Assembly (NCBI GenBank): GCA_022749755.1
Contig: CM040441.1
Span: 9,718,890-9,782,889 of the forward strand
Reading direction: 5' to 3'
Source: Azadirachta indica
Lineage: Eukaryota; Streptophyta; Magnoliopsida; Sapindales; Meliaceae
Length of the DNA: 64,000 bases
The position numbers and the translations under genes were made by a program. Below, in pieces: positions 37,301 to 48,649 of this stretch. Within the stretch, counting starts at the first letter, position 1, and every line of letters starts with the position of its first letter. Under the pieces are notes generated by a model. It made no database searches. It saw only the letters and a list, made by a program, of their open reading frames with translations, and was not told where the DNA came from.

Positions 37301-38192
37301 AAAGCGAAATTTCTTAGAGGTCTTTTCTAAGAAAGCTAAGACTATAAGTCTTCTGGAAAATGTAGTACGAAGCTTAGCATACATCAGAAAGTGGGAATAC
37401 TAAAATTTTACCGATTAAATCCACAAATTTCAGATACAAGTTATTAGATTTACTTAGTCAAACTGAAATTAAGTCAACAGAAGGAAATTTTGCATGTTTA
37501 ATTGTACATCTGAAACAACATAATCAATTGTTAATGTGGGGCATTTCTTTTAATCCTATCATATGTGATATTATTACATAAATATACCGTTGCAAGATAT
37601 CTCCTATGCGGTTATATTTCCCTCTAGTTCTCCAATGATAGACAATATCCTCTGCTTTCCATAATTCACTCTGTTCTGAGTGATTCTAGTACATCATCCT
37701 CTGTTTCATCCTCCATCCACCATCATAATACTTGCAACATCCCAAGTTCGGTAATCTCTACGTCTAAATTTCTTAAATGCTTATTTCAAGAAAGCAAAAA
37801 CAAAGTACGGCCTTAAAATACAATCTGACAAGTGAAAATGAGAACAAAGGCTAAAACTAAAGACAAATTTCTTATATAAAATATGAAATCAACAGAAAAC
37901 CTACTAATTGTCTTACCTGAACAAACTATCATTCGTGAGTGTCTATTGTTCAAACAGCATCAATAATTGAAAATGTCTTATCAAAGCATCTGAAAAAGTA
38001 ATAAATGAAAGTATGTTAGTAACATATTCCGTTAAAGGAAGAGGATTAACATTAAAAATTGTAGAATATAAATAAGTTATATGATTAAATATGGCTAATA
38101 GGAATCAACAATCCTAAGGGGTAGAATGTGGTAAATTCTTTAATTCTGCATTGAGAATTTGAGATGAAACAGACGACTCATTCTTTCTCTTC
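34313..38192. other. Spacer between the P450 array and NLR-2
   Basis: No supported gene. The stretch at about 34500-35700 matches spacers after A and C, including 'catgaagcctgcagggtaattctta' near 35290. About 36150-36700 and 37500-37990 carry repeated pieces ('ggcattaagcttcttcaggagtttctt', 'caggcatcaagcctcttcagatg') also found near 42030, 56590 and 59415, beside NLR genes. Short open frames here (36142-36417, - 37112-37384) have no recognisable domain. Confidence 0.45.
36011..36080. repeat. CATA/TA compound microsatellite
   Basis: About ten uninterrupted CATA units (about 36013-36050) run into a TA run of about ten units (about 36057-36079). Confidence 0.9.
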
Positions 38193-39925
38193 TTATTCGA
38201 AGATGAATTGGCGATCTATCTCTACGTAAGGGATGTGAGCTATCTTGGAACAATCTTTTCCTTTATCCCTTTTGCACCTCTTTTTCAGTAAAGAGCAACC
38301 GCGAACATTTAGTTCCAAAACTGACGGTGGGAGGCCCAACTCTGGAAAGGATTTGAGCTTTGGGCAATCAGAGATATACAATGATTCAAGGTAGGTGAGG
38401 CCTTGAAAACTAATTGAAGATAGACGTCTCAATTTCTGGAATCCAAAAATGCTCAAACGAGTAAGAGAGGTAGGCAACATCATTCCCATCTCCTCATCTG
38501 GAAAAGACTCTGCGTTATTATCGCATCGAAAAATGTAGAGGCTTGTAAGAGAGGTTAGCCTGTGCGATCCCCACTGTACCAGTGCCTTGTAGATTTTGCT
38601 ATCTTCAATTAGAAGTGTTGTTATGCAGCTGGGAAAACCTTCTCCTGGGAATGATTCAACACTTTGACATTCCCCTATTGTCGTATCTCGAAGAGACCTG
38701 AGTTTGTGCATGTCATCGGGCAGGGCTTTAAGATTCTCACAACTTTCGATTGCAAGTTTTGAAATGCTGATGGGAAGCCCTCTATCCGGAAAGGAAACAA
38801 GACTTGGACAGTTTGAGATTTCGAATCTCTTAAGAAAGCTCAGACCGTATAGTCCCTTTGGTATGGATTCAAGATTTTCACAATTACATATCTCGATGTA
38901 TTTTACGGAATCACAGCGTATTAAATGCAACATTTCCAATTGTGCACAGTGGAATATCAATCCCCTAGGCAAGTACGTTAAAGCTCTGCTATTTTCAATT
39001 GTAAGAGAACGCAGATTGATGGGAAGAAAATTTAGCTCCGGAAATAAAACAAGTCTTACTGAATTTTCTTCAACAGATACCTCCTCGTGGTTGATCCGTA
39101 CATGGAATAAACCCTCCGATCCATTGATCCCTCATCGTATTCGTATTTTCAGTATCAAAATCCTAGAGATTCTACTCTCTGAAATCCTTGCTCTAAAAAT
39201 TTCCCAAACTCAAAAATTTTTGAAATAGTCACAAGCTTTGACGGCGACCTAGTATTAGCTGCATTATTGTATAGCATCCCCTCGCATCCGTGTAAGTGTA
39301 AACACCTACTTGAAATAGTCATAGACTTGATCAACCTAGAGTCAATCAGATTGCTGTATACCATTCCTTTGCATATCTCAACTCCCAAAGTTGCACAGCA
39401 CTGGAAAGCTTGAGAATGATACTAACAACTCTTTACAATATTTAACAGGTGTCTGTAACGAAGGAAGATGATCAGGTATTACCAACAATTCTTCACAGGA
39501 TGTAACCGAAAGTGTCTCTAATGAAGGAAGATGGTCAGGTAATTTTCCAGAGAGTTTGTTGCATCTCGCAATGGAAAGTACCATAAGGCGAGGGAATACA
39601 TCCGCATATCCATTTTGTTTGCTGGTGTCCCAATACTCCCATTCTGGAAAATCTTCAAAATGAAGGGTCTCTAATTATTCGAAAGGTCTTGTTTTATTTC
39701 ATCTCGGAGATCATCCAGCCACATTTTCACAGCCTTGTTGGTCAGCTGCTTTTCCTCGGCTTCACTCAGCACCGCCAGAATCATCTTCAACTCTGTTTCC
39801 CCCTTTTTGAACTGGGAATCAACCCCATCCCGAAGTTGACGAACAAAGTTGAGCAACTCTCGGGATGCCAATCTGTCAAACAACACTTGAAATAAAGCAG
39901 AGAGTAAGATCTCTTCCACAACCAT
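38193..39925 (-). pseudogene. NLR-2: CC domain joined to LRRs, NB-ARC deleted
   Basis: Reading on the - strand from the ATG at 39925: MVVEEILLSALFQVLFDRLA, an Rx-type coiled-coil N terminus, up to the codons for MWLDDLRD (about 39705). The sequence then jumps, out of frame, to LRR codons matching the region RPF-LETLHF of NLR-1. P-loop, kinase-2, GLPL and MHD motifs are all missing (roughly 1.9 kb compared with NLR-1). The LRR part has stops and frameshifts (fragments 39378-39584 and about 39155-39388), then an open stretch 38972-38193 with repeated L..L.I..C..L.SFP units and the family C terminus. It cannot make a normal NLR; a short CC-only product ending at 39671 is conceivable. Confidence 0.8.
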
Positions 39926-42900
39926 GGTTCCGTTTGATTTCCGGAAAGAAGGAAATCTGCACAGATCGCCAATCCTGAATATAATCAATGGATCTTTGCT
40001 TTGCTTTGCCGTCCATGTTAAACCGTGTGATGTCGGTAAAGACCTAAATTAAAAATAAAACAAATTGGATGATCAGCCTTTATTATTTTGAATGACGGGG
40101 TCACAAGCTTAGTTTAATAGAATTTATTTATTTTAAATACGTTTTTAGGTTGAAATGTGGTAAGGTTATTTCTTGGAAAGATATTAAACAAAATTGTCAG
40201 AAGAAAAAATGGCACATATATAGAGATCGCAGTTAGATAGAAGACCATTTTCATTTAAGCCCCGCCATAATATTTTTAGAAATATCATTTTAATTAACAT
40301 ATTTCATATAGTAAATTAAAATGTCCTAATATTATTGAAAATCATCACTTAAGTGTAAAATGTTTCGGTCAAGGTTATTTAAGTCTTTTGACCAAACTTC
40401 AATCAACTTCTGGTCGTTAGTGAAGTGGGGTAATTTTTAATTTATCCCACGTAGCATTAATAATCTTCATTTCAATATCAATATTTATAAAAATTATTAT
40501 AACACCCACACCTTAATTTTTATCCTCATTTTTAACAACTTAAAAATTAAAATTATATTTTTATAAAATTAATTAATAAAGAATTATTTTTCTTCTTTCT
40601 CATCTTTCTCTATATCTTTTTCTTCTTCTTTCCCATCTCTTTCTCTATTCAATTTTTTTTTTTTAATGATCGAGAAGAGATTGCACTGAGATTAGAAAAA
40701 ACTGAAAAGTCATTTGATACTCTTAATTTGGACATATAAAGAAAACCAATATAGAGTGAAATTAATTTATTCAAATTAAAGCCAATTTCATAATCTTCAC
40801 AAGCCAATAAATTAATTGAAACTTACAGAAAAAAAAAACGAAAACAAAAAATCCCAAAACCCAAAAATCTTCCCTTTCAAAAGCTCCAAAACCAAAACCG
40901 TCCCAAGCAGCATTTCATGGTCGGGTCAATTCCAATTTCTCCTAAATGAAATGAAAAAAAATAAGAAACGAGACTAGAGAAAAAGAAGAAGAAAATGAAA
41001 TAAAGGAGGAAAGTAGGGAAGAAGAAAATGTAAAAAAATATTTTTTTATTAATTTAAATTTATAAAATTACAATTTCACCTTGTTAATTGTCAAGGATGA
41101 AAGTTAACATGTGGGGTGGTATGATAACTTTCATAAATTCTAAGGTCGAATTAAAGACTATTAACATTAGTTGGGGTGAATTAAAATTATCGCCGAAAGG
41201 GAATAAAACGTTTTTGATTAGATTGAAGGATTTCAGGAACTCTGCACAAGTGGGAAATTAGACGCAGACTGACTTCGAACTACCACTATGCAATATTAAT
41301 GCTACAAAATACTGACAAAATTAAGGCAGCTTTATAATTAGCTTCGAAAACATTCTCTGTGAATATCATCAATAGGTCCAAGCTTTGCTTATGAATTTAG
41401 ATTACTAGAATTAGAAAGGGAATTTACAGCATAATTAAGAAACATAATGTGCAAAACAAAACTTTAGAAACTTAAATTAATTTGCTGCAAAGCTGAGAAA
41501 GTAAAATAAGAACCAATAAAGACAGACAGCTTTTACTTTTTTCTTCTCGATGTCAAGTTTTGTGTAAGCTTCCCAGAAACTCTTGTGTGGTTTCCAGGAT
41601 GTTAATCACATAAGCATACAAGATGACAAAGGTCTCAAAATGTTTGTAGTAAAATGATCTCAGAGAGAATGCTCTTTTAAATTAATCTTCATCAAGCAGT
41701 GGAAGCTGCCTGTCTTGTCTCTTCCTTATGCTTGCCTCTTCAAATGCTAGACAAAATCCTCTGCATTCACAGTTGCTCTGTCTCTATTTGGGGCACATAC
41801 TGTGTTTCCACCTTCAGCAACCACCATTACATTTCCAGCATTTCGAAGTTGAAGAAAACTGTTTGAAGCTTGTGATTTTTCAGATTGCATAGATGCTAAA
41901 CCACAGATCTTGCTGTCGTAGAGGCTGTGAACTTGTTCTTATTTGCGCCTGGATTTGGTACTTAATCTCAAACTGTTTGAAACTTTATATTGCACTCCCT
42001 GGATTTACCGGGTCCAGGTTGAAAGGCTTGGGGGCATTAAGCCTCTTCAGATCTCTCTTTATACCTCTAACCCTGTTGTACAAATTCTGAAAAATTAAAT
42101 TACATTAGATACTTGAAGCAAGAACATTCTATAAATTTCTAAATTGCCCCTTGTTGGAGAGCTAGGACTAGAAGTTAGCAGGTGACAATCAAAGATTTTT
42201 TTACCTCAGCATGTGTATGCTTTTCTTCGGAATACACGTCTTTGCCATCTAATATCCTTTTTCTATGGACATGAGCTATTGTGCCAATCTGGCAGCCTTA
42301 ATTTCATCAATCCATTCCCTACATTCATCCTGAACATAACATAGCCAAAAGTTTTACGACTCTGCTCTGCATGCCTAGCCTGTATCCATTCCACTTTGAA
42401 AAAGGAAGACGAATTATAAAAGTCTGCAACATAAACTCTCTATGAGCTAAAATTACAGAATGTATAATTAATCAATGAAAAATGTACAAGGAAATGTTGT
42501 AATAAGTAGAAACGAAATATAAATAAGTCGGTGGCACTGGATTAATGACCTGAAGTTCATAACGTAAGGAACATTGATTTTTTACCTCAACAAGTGCATC
42601 ATTTTCTGCTTTTCTGCTGAAGATGTCTTTGCAATGCATATCCATACATCCTTGTTCCGTGGACATGGGTTAATTTTCGTGAGCTTCAACCATTTCAACT
42701 GGAAGTTAGATCTGCCTGAAAATGGAAATTCAAATTTTCATAGACATGCTGATACCTGGCTTTTCCTCTCATCTTTCCTTCCCTTGAACAATGACCAAAA
42801 CAAATAAACCAACTTTGAAATAGAATGCATCCAGGAAAAGAAAAATTTAAATCTTAGTTACTCCAGGAATTTTTATCATTCTAAAACCAAAGGTTTTTTC

Positions 42901-44387
42901 GGTTTGAGCAAATTCATGAACATTCAAGGATGGACAATAATTAATAGAATATGAAGGGTGATTATACCCTTTCAGATCCTCATCGGGAACTGCACATATT
43001 AATTACTTGCTTCCAGCCTTCCACTTGCTGGAGGATGCTTGCTTCCTGCCTTCCTCTGGCTTAAGGATAATTGCTTTTTTGACCATGGAGGCACCAACAT
43101 AGCTGCATTGCAACAACAAATTATTATGGGAAATTGGCAGATTATTAACGAAAATTTACAGCAGGGAAAGAGGTTCATTCATACATTAGGATATTTGTTC
43201 ACCAGAAGATCCAGTCAAATCGCTTGGTAAAAAACTGTTTTGCAGCATAAGGATCAATGGAAAGCCTTCCAGGATTAGCAGGATGCACATTGCCATCTAC
43301 TTTTTGCTTTTTCTTCAGAAACCACGCCTTTGCTGTCCATTTTTTTCCCTGCGTCCTCGGAGAATTTCGTTCAGAACACATGTATTTAACTAAGTTCACG
43401 AATTTCATTTGATCAACTTTCGCTCACAAAAGTTAAAAATTGTGAACTTGCTTCCCTCTGGAAAGAATATAAAATGAAACGAATTATAGTAATCAGTGAA
43501 ATGAACTTTCTATAATCTAAATTAGTTTACAGCAGGGCAAGAAGTCATGCATACATTATGCCATTCATCCACTGTGAAATCCGGTCCAATTATTTTTTAA
43601 ACAATAAAATGATCCATTATTGAAAGCAAAGCTACTGTCAAAGTTCAGATACAAAGTAAATTAGATTTAACTGAAACCAGACTGTAATTCATTCAACCAA
43701 AAATGTACTAATTCCTCAATAATGCATCAGTGTGATTATCTGGTTGGCACAGCATCAAAGATTAAACAACCTTAAAAGGAAATATGTAATTGGAAATGAA
43801 AACAAGTACTAAAATCAAAGACAAATTTCAGATACAAAGTCTTAAAACCAACGGAAAACTTACTAATTATTACCTAAACAAATTACCATTCTTTGTATCT
43901 ATAGTCATACAGCATCATTAAATGAAGTCACAGAATCAGAATATGTGATATGATTAAACTTGGATAATAGGAATTGACATACCTCTTTTCTTAACGATTC
44001 CAGCATCTTGTTCCATCCTAACAATTCAGCATTCGGAGTTAATGCCATCTAATTAATCTCTATCTCTAGCTTCATGGTGTCATTTGCCTCAGAATTTCTG
44101 AAACCAACAATTTGACTAAGCTCTTTCAAATTACCTTCAGAAGAAGTTAAAATCAAACTTAGGTGCCTTTGCATAGTATACTAATTACCTCATTTACAAC
44201 CAATTTCCGCATCTTGTTGGCACAGGGATCCTTTACCTTCACACAATAACTGATAAGCGAAAATGATGATAAGTTCATTAGATGCATTTTGAATTTAAGG
44301 CAGAGAATTAATTATAAAGCTGCAGCATAGTTAAATTAAAGTCTACATACCTTACTCGCTGATGCTTTGCTCGACATCAAAAAGAGC
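39926..44387. other. Region between NLR-2 and NLR-1
   Basis: No supported gene. The first 110 bases are the NLR-2 5' leader. About 40230-41210 is very AT-rich with poly-purine/pyrimidine patches and weakly matching ends, perhaps a degenerate transposon. About 41255-41340 resembles the region before P450 A. About 41700-44380 carries NLR 3'-flank repeats: 'ttaccTCAaCAagTGtgc...ttctGAAGATGtc' near 42200 and 42580 (also near 20480 and 59650), and 'ggcattaagcctcttcagatc' at 42030. Short open frames are present but none is recognisable. Confidence 0.45.
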
Positions 44388-46450
44388 TCATTCTTCATCC
44401 TCTGAATCATAGATGAAATAGCCATTTATCTTAACAAGAGGGATGGGAGATATCTTGAGCCACTCTTCTCCTTTATCCCTTGTGCACTTTTTTGCTAGCA
44501 ATGGACAATGATTAATTTCTAATTGCAAAAGTGAGGATGGAAGGCCCAACTCCGGAAAGGATTTGAGGTTGGGGCAATCACGTATCTCCAAATATTCAAG
44601 AGAGGTGAGGCTCTGGAAACCCACTGACGATAGGTATTTCAATTTTTCAAATCCCAAAATTGCCAAATGAGTTAAGAGAGGTGGGCAACATCATTTCCAT
44701 CTCCTCGTCTGGAAAGGACTCTGCATTACTGTCACGCCCATAAATGAAGAGGTATGTGAGACAGGTAAGCATCTGCAACCCCCACTGGATCAGTGCCTTA
44801 TAGATTTTGGGTTCTCCAATTACGAGTGATGTAAGGCTAGTGGGAAAACCTTCCTTAGGAAATGATGCGATACCCGGACAACGCTCCATTGAAAAATATT
44901 GAAGAGAGTTGAGTTTGTGCATCTCCTCGGGTAGGGCTTTGAGCTTGAAACATTTTCCAATTGAAACACTTGAAATGTTGCTGGGAAGCCCACTTTCTGG
45001 AAAGCCAAAAAGACTTTGACAATTCCATAAATTGGTTGTCTGTAAGCAGTTAAGATTGTGCAGGCCATCTGGTAATGACTTTAACTTTGGACAATTACTT
45101 ATGTCAAGGTATTCAAGCTCCTGAAGTAATTGAATTCCAGATGATAAAGTGGTGAGCTTAGGACAATCTGAAATCTCAAGATGTCTCAGCTTCATTAATG
45201 AAGAAGACGATGAAGAAGAAGCATCCACTTCATCATCCACCAAAACACTGCAACTTCTCGCAATCAATTATCTCGAGCCTTTTTAAAGATGGAGGTAGCT
45301 TACGTCTTGCAATGAATGTTAGAGAATTGCAATTCCTAACGTATAACCTTTCTAGTTGTGAATTATTGCCCATCATTTCCTCAGGTAATGATTTTAAAGT
45401 TATGATATTCCCAATCAAAAGAGACCGCAGATTATTTGTAAGAAAAATTACCTCTGGAAATGAAATAAGACGTAGGCAATTTTCTTCAATTGAGACCTCC
45501 TTAGGGTAGACGAGCACATGTAGCCCTTGCACTTGCTTCTTCAAATCAAAATCCCCATCCTCCTTCCATGACTTGATTCGATCAGAACTCCCAATTGCGA
45601 AAGTATCCACCATCTGAAATCCTTGCTTAAAAAATTTTCCAAGCTCTAAAATATTTGAAATAGTCACAGACTTCAACAACTCTTTTGGACTATTGGACAA
45701 CATTCCTCTGCATCCGTATATGTTTAATGCACTCTTTGAAACAGACATACACTTAATGGACTTAAAGTCGATTAGAGCACTGCTGCATACCATTCCTTTG
45801 CATTCATCAATTTCTAGTTTGTACAGCATAGGAAAGCTTGAGGCTGAAACTACCAACTCTGCACATTTACTGACAACAAGTTTCTCCAACGAAGGAAGAA
45901 GCTCTGGCAATTTTCCACAGAGTTTTGGACAGCTCACAATAGAAAGTTCACGAAGAAGGGGAAATATTTCAGCAGTATCCTTTTCTTTAAGATCGGTGTT
46001 CCAGTACTCTAATTCTGACAAATTCTGAAAATGCAGAGCCTCCAATGATGGAAAAGGCTTCGAAAATCCCTTACCATAAATCTCAAGATCAATGACTTTT
46101 AGTTTTCTCAACCCTATGATGGCAAGGCTTTTGAGTGAACCCAACAAACCAAGTGAAGGCAAGGATTTGCAATTTTCACAATTTTCCAGAGTCAGAACCT
46201 CCATCCTGGAAAACAATTGATCTCCTATCCAAGCTGGAAATCTTGCACCACCGTAACATGTGATTGAGAGCCTTTTTATATTTTGTTGAGGTCGCAGCAT
46301 GCCAAGTACATTTTCTTCTACCACTTCATTGCGTGAGTTGTCAAATTGAGACCCCCATTGTAACGATAATGCTTCTAGATTCTGCTTCTCAAATAAAGCA
46401 GCTTCTCTTGCATCCTGGGAATCATTCAAAATTTCTAATCCTGAGATGCA
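44388..46450 (-). pseudogene. NLR-1, 3' part: LRR domain downstream of the copia insertion
   Basis: It continues NLR-1 after the retrotransposon, from codons LCISGLEILNDSQDAREA (46450 downwards) through a long LRR of the RPP13-like-1 type, with repeats such as LPSLGLLGSLKSL and LPSLEKLVVSKC. The frame is open to about 45235, shifts by one base at about 45250 (after DCEKLQ), runs to about 44660, shifts again (LPTSLN / LAILGFEKLKY), and ends at the family C terminus with stop 44388-44390. The tail DSEDEE is acidic. Without an NB-ARC upstream in the same transcript it is non-functional. It also provides the paralogous empty site for the TRIM element in NLR-3 (at about 45808). Confidence 0.85.
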
Positions 46451-46455
46451 AAGTT

Positions 46456-46889
46456 TGTTAGAATTTTTTAACTATAAGTGGCTCACGATTTTCATCATTT
46501 TAAGTGAGAATGTGTGTTGTACAGTTTCTGTCAGTTTTTGTGCAGTTTATTACATGTTCTAGCAGTTGTTACACGTTCTGGCAGTTTTTGGCAATTAAAT
46601 GGTTACACATTCTAGCAGTTTCTGGTAGTTTTTTATGGTTTCTGTGATGGGCAGAGCTTATAAATACAGCTCTTGGTTAGGTCCCTAAGCCAACAATTTC
46701 TTTTAAGAAATATACACCATCGTATAGAAATTGTAAGGTTTAGAAGAATCATAAACCAGTAATTTTTCATCACCAGATTGTGAAAGACGACAATGGCAGG
46801 AGGTATGTCTTTTGGGTTTAATTCCGCATTTGATGTATATGCTATTATGATTAGTAAAGTATGCTAGATCGTATATGAAATAGGTAATA
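46456..46889 (+). repeat. 5' LTR of the copia element
   Basis: 434 bp, starting TGTTAGAATT and ending GGTAATA rather than the usual CA. TATAAATA at 46659-46666 is the likely promoter. Upstream, in U3, are three copies of an 18-bp motif (TTACAYRTTCTRGCAGTT at 46550, 46569 and 46603), candidate enhancer elements. Confidence 0.93.
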
Positions 46890-46890
46890 T

Positions 46891-46904
46891 TGGGTATCAG
46901 AGCC
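46891..46904 (+). other. Primer-binding site of the copia element
   Basis: TGGGTATCAGAGCC starts one base after the LTR. It matches the plant initiator-tRNA-Met PBS (TGGTATCAGAGC) apart from an extra G. Confidence 0.8.
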
Positions 46905-47135
46905 GTTGTTATTGCCTCTGCTTTGTTTTTGATAAATTCGGTTAAAGGGTTATTATTTAGGAAATCGAATTTATTGTCCAGTATTATTGATTAATAATAA
47001 TACTAGAAATCATTATGAAATTGGATTACTGGTTTGGGATTTGATTTGATGATTTTTGTTTCTGGAATCAAATAAGAGATAATTCGTTTTTGTAATAAAA
47101 AAAAAAAAAAATCGTTTGCTGAAGGTTGAAGAAAA

Positions 47136-47345
47136 TGTCATATGACATGTCATCTGCTATATGCTAAATAGTATGACATGTCGTTTTCTGCATGATATTG
47201 TATGACATGTCATCTGCTTATGTTAAATAATAAGACATGTCATTTTTGAAATGACTTAATATGACATGTAGTTTTTATTTTTGAACTCGTATAACATGTC
47301 GTTTTTATTATTTTGGTAATATGACATGTAGCTTCTGTATGTTAT
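47136..47345 (+). repeat. Seven-copy, 30-bp-period repeat in the copia leader
   Basis: The core TATGACATGTC (with small changes) begins at 47141, 47172, 47201, 47231, 47260, 47290 and 47320, a spacing of 29-31 bases, usually followed by a T-rich stretch. The octamer GACATGTC is its own reverse complement. The array lies in the untranslated leader between the PBS and gag. Confidence 0.85.
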
Positions 47346-47869
47346 AGTAAATAATAACATGCAACTTATTTGATTATTTTGGGACATATAATTAAAATTA
47401 TGTCTTATTGTTTCATACAATTTATATAATCAATTTATGATTAAAATTAAATGTCTATGATCCGTATAATTTTGCTTAATTAAGGATTAGCCACAGCATC
47501 TTTAATTATACAAAATTATATTTTGAGTATTTTAGGATCATGTATAAGAAGATGACATTACTTGTAATTAATCATATTTAATATAATAAATTTTATCCCA
47601 TAGGAATTTTTATTATATTTATATGATTAATTAGAATAAAATATCAAATTATTTTCTTAATTACCTACAGGAATTAGGAAAAGGAACATAATTTGATAGT
47701 TTTATTGTAAAGATTTATATATACATATATAAATATGAATATGCTTGAATTAAAACTTTAGCCCACAGGCAAGTTTTATGTTCATTAATTCATATTTTAC
47801 AACGTGATTTATATTGGTAGAACATGATATCTGTTTATTAACCCCAATTCATATTATATATAAGCATGT

Positions 47870-48649
47870 ATGTTTAATTATGCAGTTATACAATCTACAA
47901 ATTTTTCTGATATCAAATGTGACATTCCTGAGTTGAAAGGTGATAACTATAAGGTTTGGAAGGAAAGAATTCTCCTTCATTTAGGGTGGATGGACATTGA
48001 TTATGCTATACGGAAAGATGAACCAATTATTACCGAAATCAGCAGTCAAGCTGAAATTGCTCTTTATGAACGATGGGAGCGATCTAATCGCTTAAGTATG
48101 ATGTTCATAAAAACTAAAATTTCTGCTGGTATTCGAGGTTCAGTCGATCAGCATGATAATGTCAAGGCATTATTGAAGGCAATTGATGAACAATTTGAGA
48201 CTTCAGATAAAGCACTTGCTAGCACCCTAATTATGAAGTTTTCATCTATGAGGCTCACCAGTGTTAGAGGTGTGCGTGAGCACATTATGCAAATGAGGGA
48301 CATTGCGGCTCAGTTAAAAGCTCTTGAGGTTGAAATGTCTGAGTCTTTTCTTGTGCACTATATACTGAACACTCTTCCACAAGCATATGGACCCTTCAAA
48401 ATCTTCTATAACACGCATAAGGAAAAATGGTCAATTAATGAACTATTGACCATGTGTGTTCAAGAAGAAGGAAGGCTAACAATGGAATTGGGTGAAAGTG
48501 CATTTATGGCAACACAAGGGAAGAACAAAGGGCAAGCCAAACAGAAAGGGAAAGGTAAAATACCTCCTCAAACTGAAATTAAAAAGGAATTCAAGTGCTT
48601 CTTCTGCAAGAAGAAAGGACACATGAAAAAGGATTGTTCCAAGTTTTAG
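47870..48649 (+). pseudogene. Copia gag (capsid and nucleocapsid)
   Basis: An open frame of 259 codons starting at ATG 47870. The N-terminal part has the copia gag core with a segment LKGDNYKVWKERI, the central part is UBN2-like, and the C terminus has a basic linker and a zinc knuckle CFFCKKKGHMKKDC (C-x2-C-x4-H-x4-C). A TAG at 48647-48649, just after the knuckle, separates it from the protease frame, which continues in the same phase. Copia elements normally make one Gag-Pol polyprotein, so this is most likely a mutation, though the gag part itself is complete. Confidence 0.85.

Noticed and set aside
40230..41210. Transposon between NLR-2 and NLR-1
   Set aside because: Ends match only weakly and no target-site duplication could be found; left as undetermined AT-rich sequence.
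44820..45068. Alternative frames within the NLR-1 LRR (also + 45198-45509, 45693-46028)
   Set aside because: Shadows of the LRR frames on the - strand.
47136..47345. CRISPR-like array because of regular 30-base spacing
   Set aside because: Repeats are 11 bases, degenerate, in a plant retrotransposon leader, with no cas genes; not CRISPR.
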